From Lysobacter firmicutimachus (lineage in GTDB: Bacteria > Pseudomonadota > Gammaproteobacteria > Xanthomonadales > Xanthomonadaceae): a stretch of DNA of 64,000 nucleotides. Of this stretch, positions 18,056 to 26,626 are shown one piece after another. The stretch is taken from positions 1,736,001-1,800,000 of the forward strand of contig NZ_JBANDL010000002.1 in NCBI RefSeq assembly GCF_037027445.1, given 5' to 3'. Position 1 is the first letter of the stretch; the number at the start of each line of letters is the position of its first letter. The position numbers were made by a program, and so were the translations under genes. The notes below the pieces were generated by a model. That model was not told the origin of the DNA and ran no database searches. It saw only the letters and a program-made list of their open reading frames with translations.

Positions 18056-19306
18056 TCAGTCCTGCGTGCGCCCCGGGGCGTCGATCAGCAGCGCCTGGCC
18101 GGGCTTGAGCACGGCCTTGGCGGTCAGGCCGTTGCGCTGCAGCAGGTCGGCGACGCGGATGCGGTAGCGCTTGGCGATGCTCCAGGCGTTGTCGCCGCGG
18201 CCGACGGTGTGGCGGCGCGGGGCCTTGGGCTCGCGCGGCGCGGCGACGTCTTCGTCGACCGACGCCTCGGTGCGCGCGGTTTCGGCCGCGACGGCCGGGC
18301 CCGATGGCAGGGCGCCCTCGACGACCGCGAGGTCGGCCGCGACCGGCCCCGGCGAGCCGACCGCCGGCGCCGCCACCGCCAGCAGCGGCGCGCGCTTGCC
18401 GCCGGCACGGGCGATGCGGCCGTCGCGGAAGGCCGGGTTCAGGCGCAGCAACTGCGCGGCGTTCTGGCCGGTGCGCGCGGCCCACTCGCCGATGCTGTCG
18501 ACGTCGGAGGGCACCTCCACCGCATCCAGTCGCGGCACCGGCCGGTCCAGCGCGGCCAGCCACTCGTCGCGGTCGTCGGCTTGTTCCATCAGGCAAGACA
18601 GGGCGTGCAGCTTGCGCACGTAGGACGTGGTGATGTCGGACAGGCCGCTGAGGCGGTCGTGACGGGTCTGGGCGATCGGCGTGCCGGCGCGCTTGACCGC
18701 ATTGAGCACGCGGTATTCGCCGGCGTTGTAGGCCATCACCGTCAGCCGCCAGTCGCCGCCGAACATGCCGTGCAGGGTCTTGAGGTAGCGCACCGCGGCG
18801 CGGGTCGATTCGACCGGCGACAGGCGGCCGTCGTAGCCCTCGCGCATCGGCACGCGGTGGTTGCGCGCGGTCATCGCGATCATCTGCCACAGCCCGGCCG
18901 GGCCGGCGGCGCTGCGCGCGCCGGGGCGGTAGCCGCTTTCGACGAAGGGAATCAGCGCGTACTCGGTCGGCAGGCCGGCCTCGCGCAGGGCGTCGACCAC
19001 GTAGCCGAACAGCGGCAGCAGGTCGTCGTCGGAGGCGGCCAGGCGCTTGGGCGCAGTGGCGAAATGCTGGCGCCAGCGGCTGCTGACTCCGGGTTCGCAG
19101 CTCGGGTCGGCCAACCCTTCGCGGAAGCGGCGATAGATCTCGTGGCCGTTGCGGGTCGCGGCTGCGGGCTCGTCGACGGCGGTCGCGGGCTTGGCGGTCG
19201 CAGGCGGTTCGGCGAAGGCCGCGGTGGCACCGCCCAGGCCGAGCGAGCAGGCCAGGGCCGCGCCCAGCAGCCGGCGACGAGCGCCGCGCGCAGCGACGGC
19301 GTTCAC
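18056..19306 (-). CDS. mltD: Membrane-bound lytic murein transglycosylase D (LysM-containing)
   Basis: 416 residues starting at a GTG that overlaps the gloB stop. It has an exported N-terminus (GARRRLLGAALACSLGLGG...AFA). The SLT/GH23 catalytic domain holds the catalytic glutamate in ALIPFVESGYRPGARSAAGP, then GLWQMIAMTARNHRV, YLKTLHGMFGGDWRLTVMAYNAGEYRV. A single clear LysM domain near the C-terminus (HTVGRGDNAWSIAKRYRIRV) binds peptidoglycan. Cleaves glycan strands to 1,6-anhydromuropeptides. E. coli MltD is longer with two LysM repeats; here a Pro/Ala/Val-rich linker replaces one. The order mltD-gloB matches E. coli. Confidence 0.9.
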   Translation of the reverse strand: MNAVAARGARRRLLGAALACSLGLGGATAAFAEPPATAKPATAVDEPAAATRNGHEIYRRFREGLADPSCEPGVSSRWRQHFATAPKRLAASDDDLLPLFGYVVDALREAGLPTEYALIPFVESGYRPGARSAAGPAGLWQMIAMTARNHRVPMREGYDGRLSPVESTRAAVRYLKTLHGMFGGDWRLTVMAYNAGEYRVLNAVKRAGTPIAQTRHDRLSGLSDITTSYVRKLHALSCLMEQADDRDEWLAALDRPVPRLDAVEVPSDVDSIGEWAARTGQNAAQLLRLNPAFRDGRIARAGGKRAPLLAVAAPAVGSPGPVAADLAVVEGALPSGPAVAAETARTEASVDEDVAAPREPKAPRRHTVGRGDNAWSIAKRYRIRVADLLQRNGLTAKAVLKPGQALLIDAPGRTQD

Positions 19307-20097
19307 GCCTGGAACCCGTCTTTCCAACGCCGCAGCTCGGCGAAGGCTTCGACCTCGTCGGCCGGCGCGCGGCCCAGGCGGGCGGTCAGGCTGCGCAGCA
19401 CGGAAGCCTCGCGGCTGCGCAGGAAGGGGTTGGTCGCGCGTTCCTCGCCGAGCGAACTGGGAACCGAGGGACGTCCGGCGTTGCGCATGCTCTGGGCCTG
19501 TTCGATGCGGCGCGACAGCGCCGGATTGTCGGGTTCGACCACGCGCGCGAAAGCGCCGTTGGCCAGGGTGTATTCGTGTCCGCAGCAGACCCGGGTGTCG
19601 TCCGGCAGGGCCGCCAGCCGGGTCAGCGAGCTCAGCATCTGTGCGGCGGTACCTTCGAACAGCCGGCCGCAGCCCAGGCTGAACAAGGTGTCGCCGCTGA
19701 ACAGCAGGCGTTGGCCATCGCTGCCGCTGCCGCTGCGGTCCAGGTAATAGGCCACGTGGCTGCGGGTATGGCCCGGTACCGCCAGGACCTGCAAAGTCCA
19801 GCCGGCGACATGCACCCGGATGCCGTCGTCGACCCGCACCGTGGCGTCGCCGATGCGCTCGTCGTCGGGGGCGAATACCGGCAGGCCCGGCCAGCGCTCG
19901 CGCAGCGCGGCGGTGCCGCCGATGTGGTCGTTGTGGTGGTGGGTCAGCAGGATTCCGACCGGGCGCAGGCCGTTCGCGGCCGCGGCCAGCACCGGCGCGG
20001 CGTCGCCCGGGTCGACGATCAGCGCGGTCTCGTCGTCGCTGCCGCACAGGGCCCAGATGTAGTTGTCGCTGAGGGCGGGCAGGGCGAGCAGCCGCAT
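19303..20097 (-). CDS. gloB: Hydroxyacylglutathione hydrolase (glyoxalase II)
   Basis: 264-residue metallo-beta-lactamase-fold enzyme that hydrolyses S-lactoylglutathione to lactate and glutathione, the second step of methylglyoxal detoxification. It begins MRLLALPALSDNYIWAL, diagnostic of GloB. Metal ligands are in THHHNDH (residues 52-58), VPGHTRSHVAYY and FSGDTLFSLGCGRLFEG; the glutathione-binding C-terminal helical domain includes CCGHEYTLANGAFA and ends with LRRWKDGF. It overlaps mltD by four bases and is divergent from the methyltransferase gene, as in E. coli. Confidence 0.95.
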   Translation of the reverse strand: MRLLALPALSDNYIWALCGSDDETALIVDPGDAAPVLAAAANGLRPVGILLTHHHNDHIGGTAALRERWPGLPVFAPDDERIGDATVRVDDGIRVHVAGWTLQVLAVPGHTRSHVAYYLDRSGSGSDGQRLLFSGDTLFSLGCGRLFEGTAAQMLSSLTRLAALPDDTRVCCGHEYTLANGAFARVVEPDNPALSRRIEQAQSMRNAGRPSVPSSLGEERATNPFLRSREASVLRSLTARLGRAPADEVEAFAELRRWKDGFQA

Positions 20098-20396
20098 CGT
20101 CGGTCTCCTGGCGAACGCCGGCGCCGGATCGCCGGCGGGGCGGGGGCTCGGCTTGCCTGGCCGGCGCGGGAGGCGCACAGTCCGGGCGTAGCGGTCGCCG
20201 CGGTCCGGGAACGGCCTGGGCCGGTCGCCGGGTCGGGTTTGCGGGACAGGCGGCGCGCTGTCGCCGACGGTTCCGCCGCCGGCGGTAGTGTCACGGCGAT
20301 CTGCGACCCTGGCGGCGCCCCGGTTCCGTCCGGAAGCCGCCTCCGGCGCAGCGGCGCTTCCCCGCCGGCTCCGCCCCGTCCCTGCGAGACGCGAAC
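20098..20396. other. Divergent intergenic region gloB / methyltransferase
   Basis: About 300 GC-rich bases that should hold two promoters. I see no distinct operator, repeat or gene. Confidence 0.3.
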
Positions 20397-21107
20397 ATGC
20401 CCGCCCTGTCCCACGGCCGTCAACCCGAGACCGACTCCGCCAGCGCCCTGCACTGGTTCGGCGAGGTCGCCGGTCAGGGGCTGCTCGAGGTCGAGGCGGC
20501 GGCGATGAGCCGGGTCCTGGCGGCCAGTCCGGCCTTGCCCTGGGCCTGGTTCGGACTGCCCGCGGCTTCGCCGCCGCGCGGGCGCGGGGTGGTCCTGCGC
20601 CGCAGCCGGCTCGGTTTCGACGGCGCGGTCCGCTGCCGCCTGCCGCTGCCCCTGGCCAGCGAGGCCTTCGGCGCGGTCCTGCTGCAGCACGTGTTCGACG
20701 ACGGGGTCGACCCGCGGCCGCTGCTGAGCGAATGCGCGCGCATCCTGGCCCCCGGCGGGCGACTGTGGCTGGCGACCCTGAACCCCTGGAGCCCGTACCG
20801 TCTGCGCTGGGCGCGCAGCGGCCTGGCCGCGCGCGATGCCGGCCACTGGCAGGCGATGCTGCGCGTGTCCGGCTTCGCCGCCGATTCGGTCAGCCTGCAA
20901 TGGCTGGGGCCGCGCTGGCGGGTCGCGCACGGCGACGCCGGAGTGGCCGCGGCCGACGTGTTCCGCGCCGGGGTCGCGCTGAGCCTGACCAAGCGCGTGC
21001 ACGCGGCGATTCCGCCGGCGCGGCTGCAAGTGCTGCGCTGGCAGGGCAGCGGCGGTTTGATTCCGCGCGCGCAGCGTGGCTCGACCCGGGGCGCGCAACG
21101 GCGATAA
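20397..21107 (+). CDS. Class I SAM-dependent methyltransferase-like protein (YafS position)
   Basis: 236 residues. The region [41 protein letters not shown] matches the middle strands of the class I methyltransferase fold (motif II-III, ARxLxPGG). The N-terminal glycine-rich SAM loop is not recognisable, so activity is uncertain. It lies between gloB (divergent) and rnhA (31 bases downstream), exactly the position of yafS in E. coli. Substrate unknown. ATG at 20397 is the first in frame. Confidence 0.75.
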   Translation: MPALSHGRQPETDSASALHWFGEVAGQGLLEVEAAAMSRVLAASPALPWAWFGLPAASPPRGRGVVLRRSRLGFDGAVRCRLPLPLASEAFGAVLLQHVFDDGVDPRPLLSECARILAPGGRLWLATLNPWSPYRLRWARSGLAARDAGHWQAMLRVSGFAADSVSLQWLGPRWRVAHGDAGVAAADVFRAGVALSLTKRVHAAIPPARLQVLRWQGSGGLIPRAQRGSTRGAQRR

Positions 21108-21138
21108 TGTCCGGCTGCCGTTCAAGAGAAGCCGTTGC

Positions 21139-21609
21139 GTGAGCCAAACCAGTACGGGCGTCGAAAAGACCGTCGAGATCAACACCGATGGCGCCTGCCT
21201 CGGCAACCCCGGGCCCGGCGGCTGGGCCGCCTTGCTGCGTTACAAGGGCCGCGAGCGCGAGCTGTCCGGCGGCGAGCCGGACACCACCAACAACCGCATG
21301 GAGCTGATGGGCGCGATCATGGCCCTGGAAGCGCTCAACGAGCCGTGCCGGGTGGTGCTGACCACCGACTCGCAGTACGTGCGTCAGGGCATCACCCAGT
21401 GGATCAACAACTGGGTGCGCAAGGGCTGGAAGACCGCCGGCGGCGACCCGGTCAAGAACCGCGACCTGTGGGAGCGCCTGCACGCGGCGACCCTGCGCCA
21501 TTCGATCGAGTGGAAGTGGGTCAAGGGCCATTCCGGCGACCCGGACAACGAGCGCGTGGACACCCTGGCGCGCGTGCAGGCGGAACGGCTGCGGCCCTAC
21601 CGACCGTAA
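21139..21609 (+). CDS. rnhA: Ribonuclease HI
   Basis: 156-residue endonuclease that cuts RNA in RNA-DNA hybrids. Catalytic residues are visible in order: Asp in [19 protein letters not shown], Glu in [11 protein letters not shown], Asp in [13 protein letters not shown], and the final Asp in [10 protein letters not shown] after the basic WKWVKGHSG handle. GTG at 21139 gives a standard N-terminus. The gene is followed by dnaQ on the same strand with a 120-base gap; in E. coli the two are divergent, so orientation differs. Confidence 0.96.
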   Translation: MSQTSTGVEKTVEINTDGACLGNPGPGGWAALLRYKGRERELSGGEPDTTNNRMELMGAIMALEALNEPCRVVLTTDSQYVRQGITQWINNWVRKGWKTAGGDPVKNRDLWERLHAATLRHSIEWKWVKGHSGDPDNERVDTLARVQAERLRPYRP

Positions 21610-21729
21610 TGCACTGACGAGAATCCGCGAAGACCGGCAGCGGCGCACAGGCGCCTGGCACGCGACCAGGCCGCCCGGCATCGTGTCGGCCGCCGCGCGC
21701 TCCTTCCACGCATCTGAGACAATCCCCCC

Positions 21730-22464
21730 ATGCGCCAAATCATCCTGGATACCGAAACCACCGGCCTGAGCTGGGAACGCGGCAACCGCGTGGTCGAAAT
21801 CGGTTGCGTCGAGTTCATCGAGCGCCGCCCGACCGGCCGCACGTATCACCAGTACATCAAGCCCGATTGCGAGTTCGAGGCCGGCGCGCAGGAAGTGACC
21901 GGCCTGTCGCTGGAACGGCTGGCCAACGAGCCGCCGATGGAAGCGGTGGTCGAGGAATTCCTGGCCTTCATCCAGGGCGCCGAGCTGATCATCCACAACG
22001 CGGCCTTCGACGTCGGCTTCCTCAACAACGAGCTGTCGATCTGCGGCGCTCAGTACGGCAAGCTCGCCGACCACGTCAGCAACATCGAAGACTCGCTGCT
22101 GCTGGCGCGGCAGCGCTTCCCCGGCCAGCGCAACTCGCTCGACGCGCTGTGCAAGCGCCTGGGCGTGGACAACTCGCACCGTCAGCTGCATGGCGCGCTG
22201 CTCGACGCCCAGATCCTGGGCGAGGTCTACATCGCCCTGACCTCGGGGCAGGAAGAGATCGGCTTCGGCGACACCGTCGTGGCGACGCAGAACGCCCAGG
22301 TCAGCCTCCAGGTCGACCTCGGCGCGGCGCGGCCGCGGGTGGTGGTGCATGCGGACGAACTGGCCGCGCATCGCGTGCGGCTGGAGAAGCTGCGCAAGAA
22401 GGCCGGCAAGTGCGTGTGGGACCAGGTCCTGCCGGAGCCGGCGCTGGAAGCGGCCGAGGCCTGA
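21730..22464 (+). CDS. dnaQ: DNA polymerase III epsilon subunit (3'-5' proofreading exonuclease)
   Basis: 244 residues. DEDDh exonuclease motifs: ExoI QIILDTETTGLS with D7 and E9, ExoII AELIIHNAAFDVGFLNNEL, and ExoIII HRQLHGALLDAQI with the catalytic histidine and aspartate. A C-terminal tail (after about residue 185) should bind the alpha polymerase subunit. It proofreads during replication. A strong terminator follows at 22487. Confidence 0.96.
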   Translation: MRQIILDTETTGLSWERGNRVVEIGCVEFIERRPTGRTYHQYIKPDCEFEAGAQEVTGLSLERLANEPPMEAVVEEFLAFIQGAELIIHNAAFDVGFLNNELSICGAQYGKLADHVSNIEDSLLLARQRFPGQRNSLDALCKRLGVDNSHRQLHGALLDAQILGEVYIALTSGQEEIGFGDTVVATQNAQVSLQVDLGAARPRVVVHADELAAHRVRLEKLRKKAGKCVWDQVLPEPALEAAEA

Positions 22465-22486
22465 GCGCGGGCCGCGCCCACGATGC

Positions 22487-22521
22487 AACGCGCCGGCAGG
22501 CGGCGCGTTCTGGATTTTTTT
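22487..22521 (+). terminator. Rho-independent terminator after dnaQ
   Basis: AACGCGCC (22487-22494), loop GGCAGGC, GGCGCGTT (22502-22509), followed by CTGG and a run of T at 22514-22521. Confidence 0.88.
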
Positions 22522-22579
22522 GAAAATCATTCGATTTTCGCGGCCCGTCTAAAGACGTCCAATCGCCTGCGGCGCCGCT

Positions 22580-23284
22580 TCAGTGGCTGCGCACCAGCAC
22601 CACGGTGACGTTGTCCGAGCCGCCGCCGTCCAGCGCCGCGGCGACCAGGGAGTCGACGCACTCCTGCGCGCTGCAGTCGTTGTGCGCCAGCACCCGGGCG
22701 ATGCTGCGGTCGTCGACCTCCTCGGTCAGGCCGTCGCTGCACAGCAGCAACTGCATGCCCGAGCGCAGCTCGCCGGTCATGGTCTCGACGTTGAGATTGC
22801 GCGGGTCGGTCACGCCCAGGGCCTGGGTCACCACGTTGCGGTGCGGATGGCTGCGCGCCTGTTCGTGGGTGATCGCGCCGTTGGCGATCAGCTCCTGCAC
22901 ATAGCTGTGGTCTTGCGACAACTGGGCCAGGTGGCCGTCGCGCCACAGATACACCCGGCTGTCGCCGACCCAGGCCACTTCGAAGCGGTTGCCGGCGATG
23001 CGCGCGGCGACCACCGTGGTGCCCATCGGCAGGGCTTCGTTGCGCCGCCGCGACATGCGGATGATCTCTTCGTCGGCGATCCGGATTGCCTGCGCCAGGG
23101 CGGTGCCGTTGCGCACCTCGCGCACGATCACCTCGCGCGCGAGCGCGCTGGCGACCTCGCCGTACTCGTGGCCGCCCATGCCGTCGGCGACCAGCCACAG
23201 CCCGAGTTCGCTGTCACCGTAGTAGGTGTCTTCGTTGAGTTCGCGGCGCAGGCCGACGTGCGTGAGGTGTCCGAATTCGATCAT
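22580..23284 (-). CDS. PP2C-family protein serine/threonine phosphatase
   Basis: 234-residue metal-dependent phosphatase. The metal-coordinating acidic residues sit in LRRELNEDTYYGD, LWLVADGMGGHEYGE, VAWVGDSRVYLWRDG, LLCSDGLTEEV and GGGSDNVTVVLVR. There are no transmembrane segments. Such enzymes reverse Ser/Thr phosphorylation, often in type VI secretion or stress signalling, but no kinase is adjacent. It is convergent with dnaQ and is the last host gene before the prophage boundary. The ATG at 23284 is chosen because family sequence starts directly (IEFGHLTHVG). Confidence 0.92.
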   Translation of the reverse strand: MIEFGHLTHVGLRRELNEDTYYGDSELGLWLVADGMGGHEYGEVASALAREVIVREVRNGTALAQAIRIADEEIIRMSRRRNEALPMGTTVVAARIAGNRFEVAWVGDSRVYLWRDGHLAQLSQDHSYVQELIANGAITHEQARSHPHRNVVTQALGVTDPRNLNVETMTGELRSGMQLLLCSDGLTEEVDDRSIARVLAHNDCSAQECVDSLVAAALDGGGSDNVTVVLVRSH

Positions 23285-23585
23285 CTGCCGGTCGTGCCGT
23301 TCGCGTCCGTCGTGTGCGCCAATGCAATGAACGGAATCATCGCGGTCCAGCGGCCGCGTAGCAAGAAAGCGTGATCCCTGCACGGCTTCATGCACGAGGA
23401 CGGATGAAGGCCGTGTATGCGTTGAGGATCGACGTCGCCCGCTCGCGCGCGTGAACCGGCGTTGCGTGCGACGTGATCGTGTCCGCAGCCTGGCCTGCGT
23501 CGGCCCAACCGAGGATGAAGCCTGCGCCGCCGCCGTGCCGGACTCGGCGACGCGCTGTCGCCGCCGTGGCCGGACGCTTCGCCGG
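23285..23585. other. Intergenic region left of the prophage boundary
   Basis: About 300 bases of GC-rich host DNA between the phosphatase and the putative tRNA terminator. No gene is supportable on either strand. Confidence 0.35.
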
Positions 23586-23614
23586 AAAAACAAAACGGGC
23601 CCCGAAGGACCCGT
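23586..23614 (-). terminator. Rho-independent terminator, probably of the disrupted tRNA gene
   Basis: Read on the minus strand: ACGGGTCC, loop TTCG, GGGCCCGT, then TTTGTTTTT. It lies 14 bases beyond the tRNA-3'-end-like sequence, where a tRNA terminator would be expected. Confidence 0.75.
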
Positions 23615-23627
23615 CGTGTTGCGTATC

Positions 23628-23642
23628 TGGCGGAGAGGGGGG
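23628..23642 (-). other. Putative attachment site (attL): tRNA-Ser 3'-end remnant
   Basis: TGGCGGAGAGGGGGG is the reverse complement of CCCCCCTCTCCGCCA, which matches a tRNA-Ser 3' end (acceptor strand CCTCTCC, discriminator G, CCA). The sequence departs from a tRNA right after it on the prophage side, so no complete tRNA is present here. The reconstituted tRNA should lie at the right end of the prophage, outside the window. Confidence 0.5.
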
Positions 23643-23760
23643 CCGCCAACGTGCTTCCGCATCGTTCCATATTGGTTCGTCATTTGCAACTAAGTCGTTG
23701 ACCTTCAACAAATTATCGTCCGCACAACTCCATCTCCTTCCGCTATGATCCGCTGCCCAA

Positions 23761-23781
23761 TCATGGGTACGGTCATGGGTA
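23761..23781 (+). repeat. 9-bp direct repeat before the integrase gene
   Basis: TCATGGGTA occurs at 23761-23769 and again at 23773-23781, immediately before the ribosome-binding site of int. Could be an operator or integrase arm-type site; the sequence alone does not say. Confidence 0.4.
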
Positions 23782-23790
23782 GGAGAGTGC

Positions 23791-24969
23791 ATGGCGAAAG
23801 GAATTCATCGGTTGTCGGTGCGGCAGATTGCCACAGCCAGAACCGGACATCACGCGGACGGTGGCGGCCTTTACTTACAGGTGACCAAGACCCTTGCGCG
23901 TAGCTGGGTGTTCCGATACCAGCGCAACAAGCGGCGTCGCGAACTCGGGCTGGGAACGGCATCGGTTGTGACGCTCCAAGAGGCCAGGGAGCGCGCCGTG
24001 GAGCTTCGTAAGGCGCTTGCGAGAGGGGAAGACCCGATGGCCGCAAGACTGGCTCGTAGAGCTGCACAGCGGCGCACCTGGGGTGAAGTCTGCGAGGAGT
24101 ACATCGAAAAGGCTTCGACTGAGTGGAAGAACGACGCTCAGGCGGCGCAGTGGCGCCAATCCCTGACGGATCACGGGCCGGATGCCAAGTTGCCGTTAGA
24201 GCACGTCACTGACGCAGTGGTGCTCGCCTGCCTACGGAAGATTTGGGAGAGCAAGACCGAGACCGCAACACGGCTGCGCGGACGCATCGAGCGCATTTGG
24301 GGCTATGCCCACTATGAGAAGTGGGTGACCGGTGAGAACCCGGCCAGGATGAAAGGGCACTTGGAACATGCTCTGCCCAAGGCTTCCAAAATCAAGAAGG
24401 TCAAGCACCACGCGGCAATGCCTTACGCCGACGTGCCTTCGCTGATGCAGCTATTGCGTAAGCGTGATACTAAGTCGGCCAAAGCACTGCGGTTCACGAT
24501 CTTGACCGCCGCGCGTACTGAAGAAACCGTGGGCGCGCCCTGGTCCGAATTCAACTTGGCGAAGGCTCGTTGGGTTATTCCGGGTGAGCGAATCAAGGGC
24601 GGAAAAATGCATGTCGTGCCTTTGTGCGATGAGGCGCTCGAAATACTCAAGTCCATGCCAAAGGGTGAGCCGCCGTTCAAGCTGTCCGAAAATACGATGC
24701 TGTATCTGCTGAGCAAACCGGACAAGCTTGGGTTGCCCTATACGGTCCATGGTTTCCGGTCGTCGTTTCGAGACTGGGCGGCCGAAGAAACCGAAGCCGA
24801 AAACTTCATCGTGGAAATGGCCCTAGCGCACACCATCAAAGACAAGACCGAGGCCGCTTACCGGCGCGGTCAGTTGATCGCCAAGCGCAAAACGCTGATG
24901 ACGGCCTGGGAAGCCTTTTTGAAAGCGCCGGCCAAGGCCAAGAATCGAGAGTCTGAGGCCGCCGAATAG
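23791..24969 (+). CDS. int: Tyrosine recombinase integrase (P4-like, DUF4102 N-terminus)
   Basis: 392 residues. The N-terminal DUF4102 arm-binding domain shows HHADGGGLYLQVTK, SWVFRYQRNKRRRELGLG and LQEARERAVELRK...GEDPMA. The catalytic domain holds the five key residues: R242 (TAARTEE), H320 and R323 (VHGFRSSFRDWA), H347 (LAHTIKD) and nucleophile Y357 (AAYRRG). It carries out integration and excision between attP and attB. It lies about 150 bases from the tRNA-like attachment sequence, as usual for tRNA-targeting integrases. TAGGAG precedes the ATG. P4-type integrase with P2-type structural genes is common in Xanthomonadaceae prophages. Confidence 0.95.
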   Translation: MAKGIHRLSVRQIATARTGHHADGGGLYLQVTKTLARSWVFRYQRNKRRRELGLGTASVVTLQEARERAVELRKALARGEDPMAARLARRAAQRRTWGEVCEEYIEKASTEWKNDAQAAQWRQSLTDHGPDAKLPLEHVTDAVVLACLRKIWESKTETATRLRGRIERIWGYAHYEKWVTGENPARMKGHLEHALPKASKIKKVKHHAAMPYADVPSLMQLLRKRDTKSAKALRFTILTAARTEETVGAPWSEFNLAKARWVIPGERIKGGKMHVVPLCDEALEILKSMPKGEPPFKLSENTMLYLLSKPDKLGLPYTVHGFRSSFRDWAAEETEAENFIVEMALAHTIKDKTEAAYRRGQLIAKRKTLMTAWEAFLKAPAKAKNRESEAAE

Positions 24970-25163
24970 GCGGCCTTTTGTTTGGATGCGTTGCCCGGTC
25001 ACGCCGGCCCGGTTCCCGGTACGTGGCCTGTCCCGACCTTCGGCATCGCAGCCAGGGCAACGCCCCGCGCAGGCTGGCGACGTGTCCACCGATGGCGGCG
25101 CGCTCGCGGCGATCGACCGCCGTCTGTGTGCTGATCCTGGCCTTATCCATATAAAGCCCCACG

Positions 25164-25486
25164 GGTTGGGGGGCCATCGGAAATCGGTAACTTCGGTAAC
25201 CGGGTCAAAAAAGCGATACTTTCTGTAGCCATATCAATAGCTTGCGATAGGGGCGGTGCGGTAACCTATTCGGTAACCATGAGGTAACTAGTTACCGTTT
25301 TTAGAGGTAACCTTTAGTCATCTTAAATGTCTTAAAAATCAATAGCTTGAGTTTCGGTTACCGCAAGGGTTACCGAAAGTTACCGAGCTACGGTAACCAA
25401 TAAATTCCTTGTAATTCAAATGGTTATCTGGATTTTTTGGGCGAGGTTACCGGGGTTACCGATTTCCGGAGGCCACCCAACGCGAC
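25164..25486. repeat. GGTAAC/GTTACC hexamer cluster within an imperfect inverted repeat (origin-like)
   Basis: Thirteen exact copies of GGTAAC or its complement lie between 25186 and 25460 (starts 25186, 25195, 25260, 25272, 25283, 25291, 25306, 25357, 25369, 25379, 25392, 25446, 25455). About 50 bases at each end (25164-25213 and, inverted, 25431-25486) are similar, with CGGAAATCGGTAAC identical in both. The interior is A/T-rich for this genome and also carries ATCAATAGCTTG twice (about 25234 and 25339). The layout resembles iteron origins such as P4 ori/crr recognised by a phage primase-helicase. Confidence 0.7.
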
Positions 25487-25940
25487 CGGTGCGGACGCCT
25501 GCCAGCGACCTACAGACCAAGCCATGCATAGCTGCCCTGTTGCCGGCCCTACCCGAGGGGGCCGAAACTGCCCGTTAGGTGCGTCAATCTGCGTCGCGTG
25601 CGCCCCACGATCTGATGCGAGCCCGAGACTGTCTTTGCCTGTCTTTTGTGCGGGCTCGCATTTGAGTCGAAAGCCGCACATGTAGTGGGAAGGCGTGGCG
25701 GGGTCTCGACCGCGCGCCAGCGCGCCGAATGGCCGTTGCGGGGGCGCACCGCCCGGTGACCCCGCAGATAGGCTTGGGGTGTGCCTGTCCGTATCTGCGG
25801 CCGTCGTGCGATGGACTTCTCTGACCCCGGCGTCAGAAAAGTCTGACGCGCCTGGGGTGCCGTCTAGGCGATACTCAAGGCCACGGTTCGCATTCCGCTT
25901 ACATGCGTTCTGCAATTGCCGACAAGGAAGAATTCATCTG
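25487..25940. other. Intergenic region before the cargo block
   Basis: About 450 bases without a supportable gene. GAGCCCGAGAC/GCGGGCTCGC-type short inverted sequences appear near 25620-25660, and TCTGACCCCGGCGTCAGAAAAGTCTGACGC near 25819 contains a TCAGA/TCTGA dyad that may be a terminator or operator. CCGCTTACA at 25895 equals one half of the late-operator motif. Confidence 0.3.
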
Positions 25941-26579
25941 ATGAGCATCGAATCACATTCAGTCACGACGCAGCCATCGGGAGTGCCGACGGGTCATTTC
26001 TATGTCCTTCAACCTGATATCTACAGTGGCGGTCCCGGCCACGGTTTGACATTTTCAAACCTTGAACGGTTGTTGACGCCGCCCCGGCGCATTCTTCGGC
26101 CAGCCGATGGCGGTTTTCCCGTCCTGCCCGAAATTCCCGTCCTCATTCAGAGCGCTTCTGGGCGTCCGTTGAAGGACTTAGAGGGAGTATTTAGCGGGTA
26201 TTGGCTCGTATCTGAAGAACTAAAGAAGGTGTTGGAGCGCCACGACGCTGATGGATTCGCGTTTACGCCGTGCAATGTCGTTTCGGCTGATGGCACTTCG
26301 CTTGGCGAATATCATCTCTGCGACGTTCTGAGAGTTATCGATGTTCTGGACGAAAGCCTGTCGAGGCTCGATATAAGAATCGGCGAGGAGTATGCGAAGG
26401 GGAAACACTACCGCATTGGTCCTGGCGCAAGTCTAGCTTTCAGAGAGCATGAAATATCTGCGGCTCATGTGTTCAGAACGCCATTTTCTAGCTATGTCTT
26501 CTGCGACAAGAAACTAAGGGGCGCGATCATTGAAAGCGGATGCGTTGGCATCTCGCTAGAGGATGCTGCGGATTTCTGA
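25941..26579 (+). CDS. Imm11 (DUF1629)-like immunity protein
   Basis: 212 residues, no signal peptide, so cytoplasmic. Recognised features are GHFYVLQPDIYSGGPGHGL, LLTPPRRILRPADGGFP, DLEGVFSGYWLVSEELKKV, DGFAFTPC, YHLCDVLRVIDVLDES, YAKGKHYRIGPGASLAFRE, VFRTPFSSYVFCDKKLR and a final EDAADF, the pattern of the Imm11/DUF1629 proteins common in Xanthomonadales. Members sit beside polymorphic toxins and are thought to neutralise them. It precedes the AHH-nuclease protein by 47 bases, so it is probably its immunity partner even though it lies upstream. Codon usage is more A/T-rich than the host. Neutralisation is inference. Confidence 0.75.
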   Translation: MSIESHSVTTQPSGVPTGHFYVLQPDIYSGGPGHGLTFSNLERLLTPPRRILRPADGGFPVLPEIPVLIQSASGRPLKDLEGVFSGYWLVSEELKKVLERHDADGFAFTPCNVVSADGTSLGEYHLCDVLRVIDVLDESLSRLDIRIGEEYAKGKHYRIGPGASLAFREHEISAAHVFRTPFSSYVFCDKKLRGAIIESGCVGISLEDAADF

Positions 26580-26626
26580 GGCCATCTGTGGCAATGGACT
26601 AGTGAGAGAGCAACGGAACTGCCAAA

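Noticed and set aside
23628..23642. A complete tRNA gene at the boundary
   Set aside because: Only the 3' acceptor end is present; no cloverleaf can be drawn into the prophage side.
25895..25903. CCGCTTACA as a fourth Ogr operator before the cargo block
   Set aside because: Only the right half of the dyad is present; the left arm does not match.
24986..25915. Two convergent short frames (plus 24986-25228 and minus 25424-25915) whose ends both read RKSVT.VT..KK
   Set aside because: The shared ending is the translated inverted repeat with GGTAAC hexamers (GTAACC reads as VT). Upstream parts have no similarity to each other or to known proteins, so I treat them as non-coding, though tiny annotated genes of this type exist.
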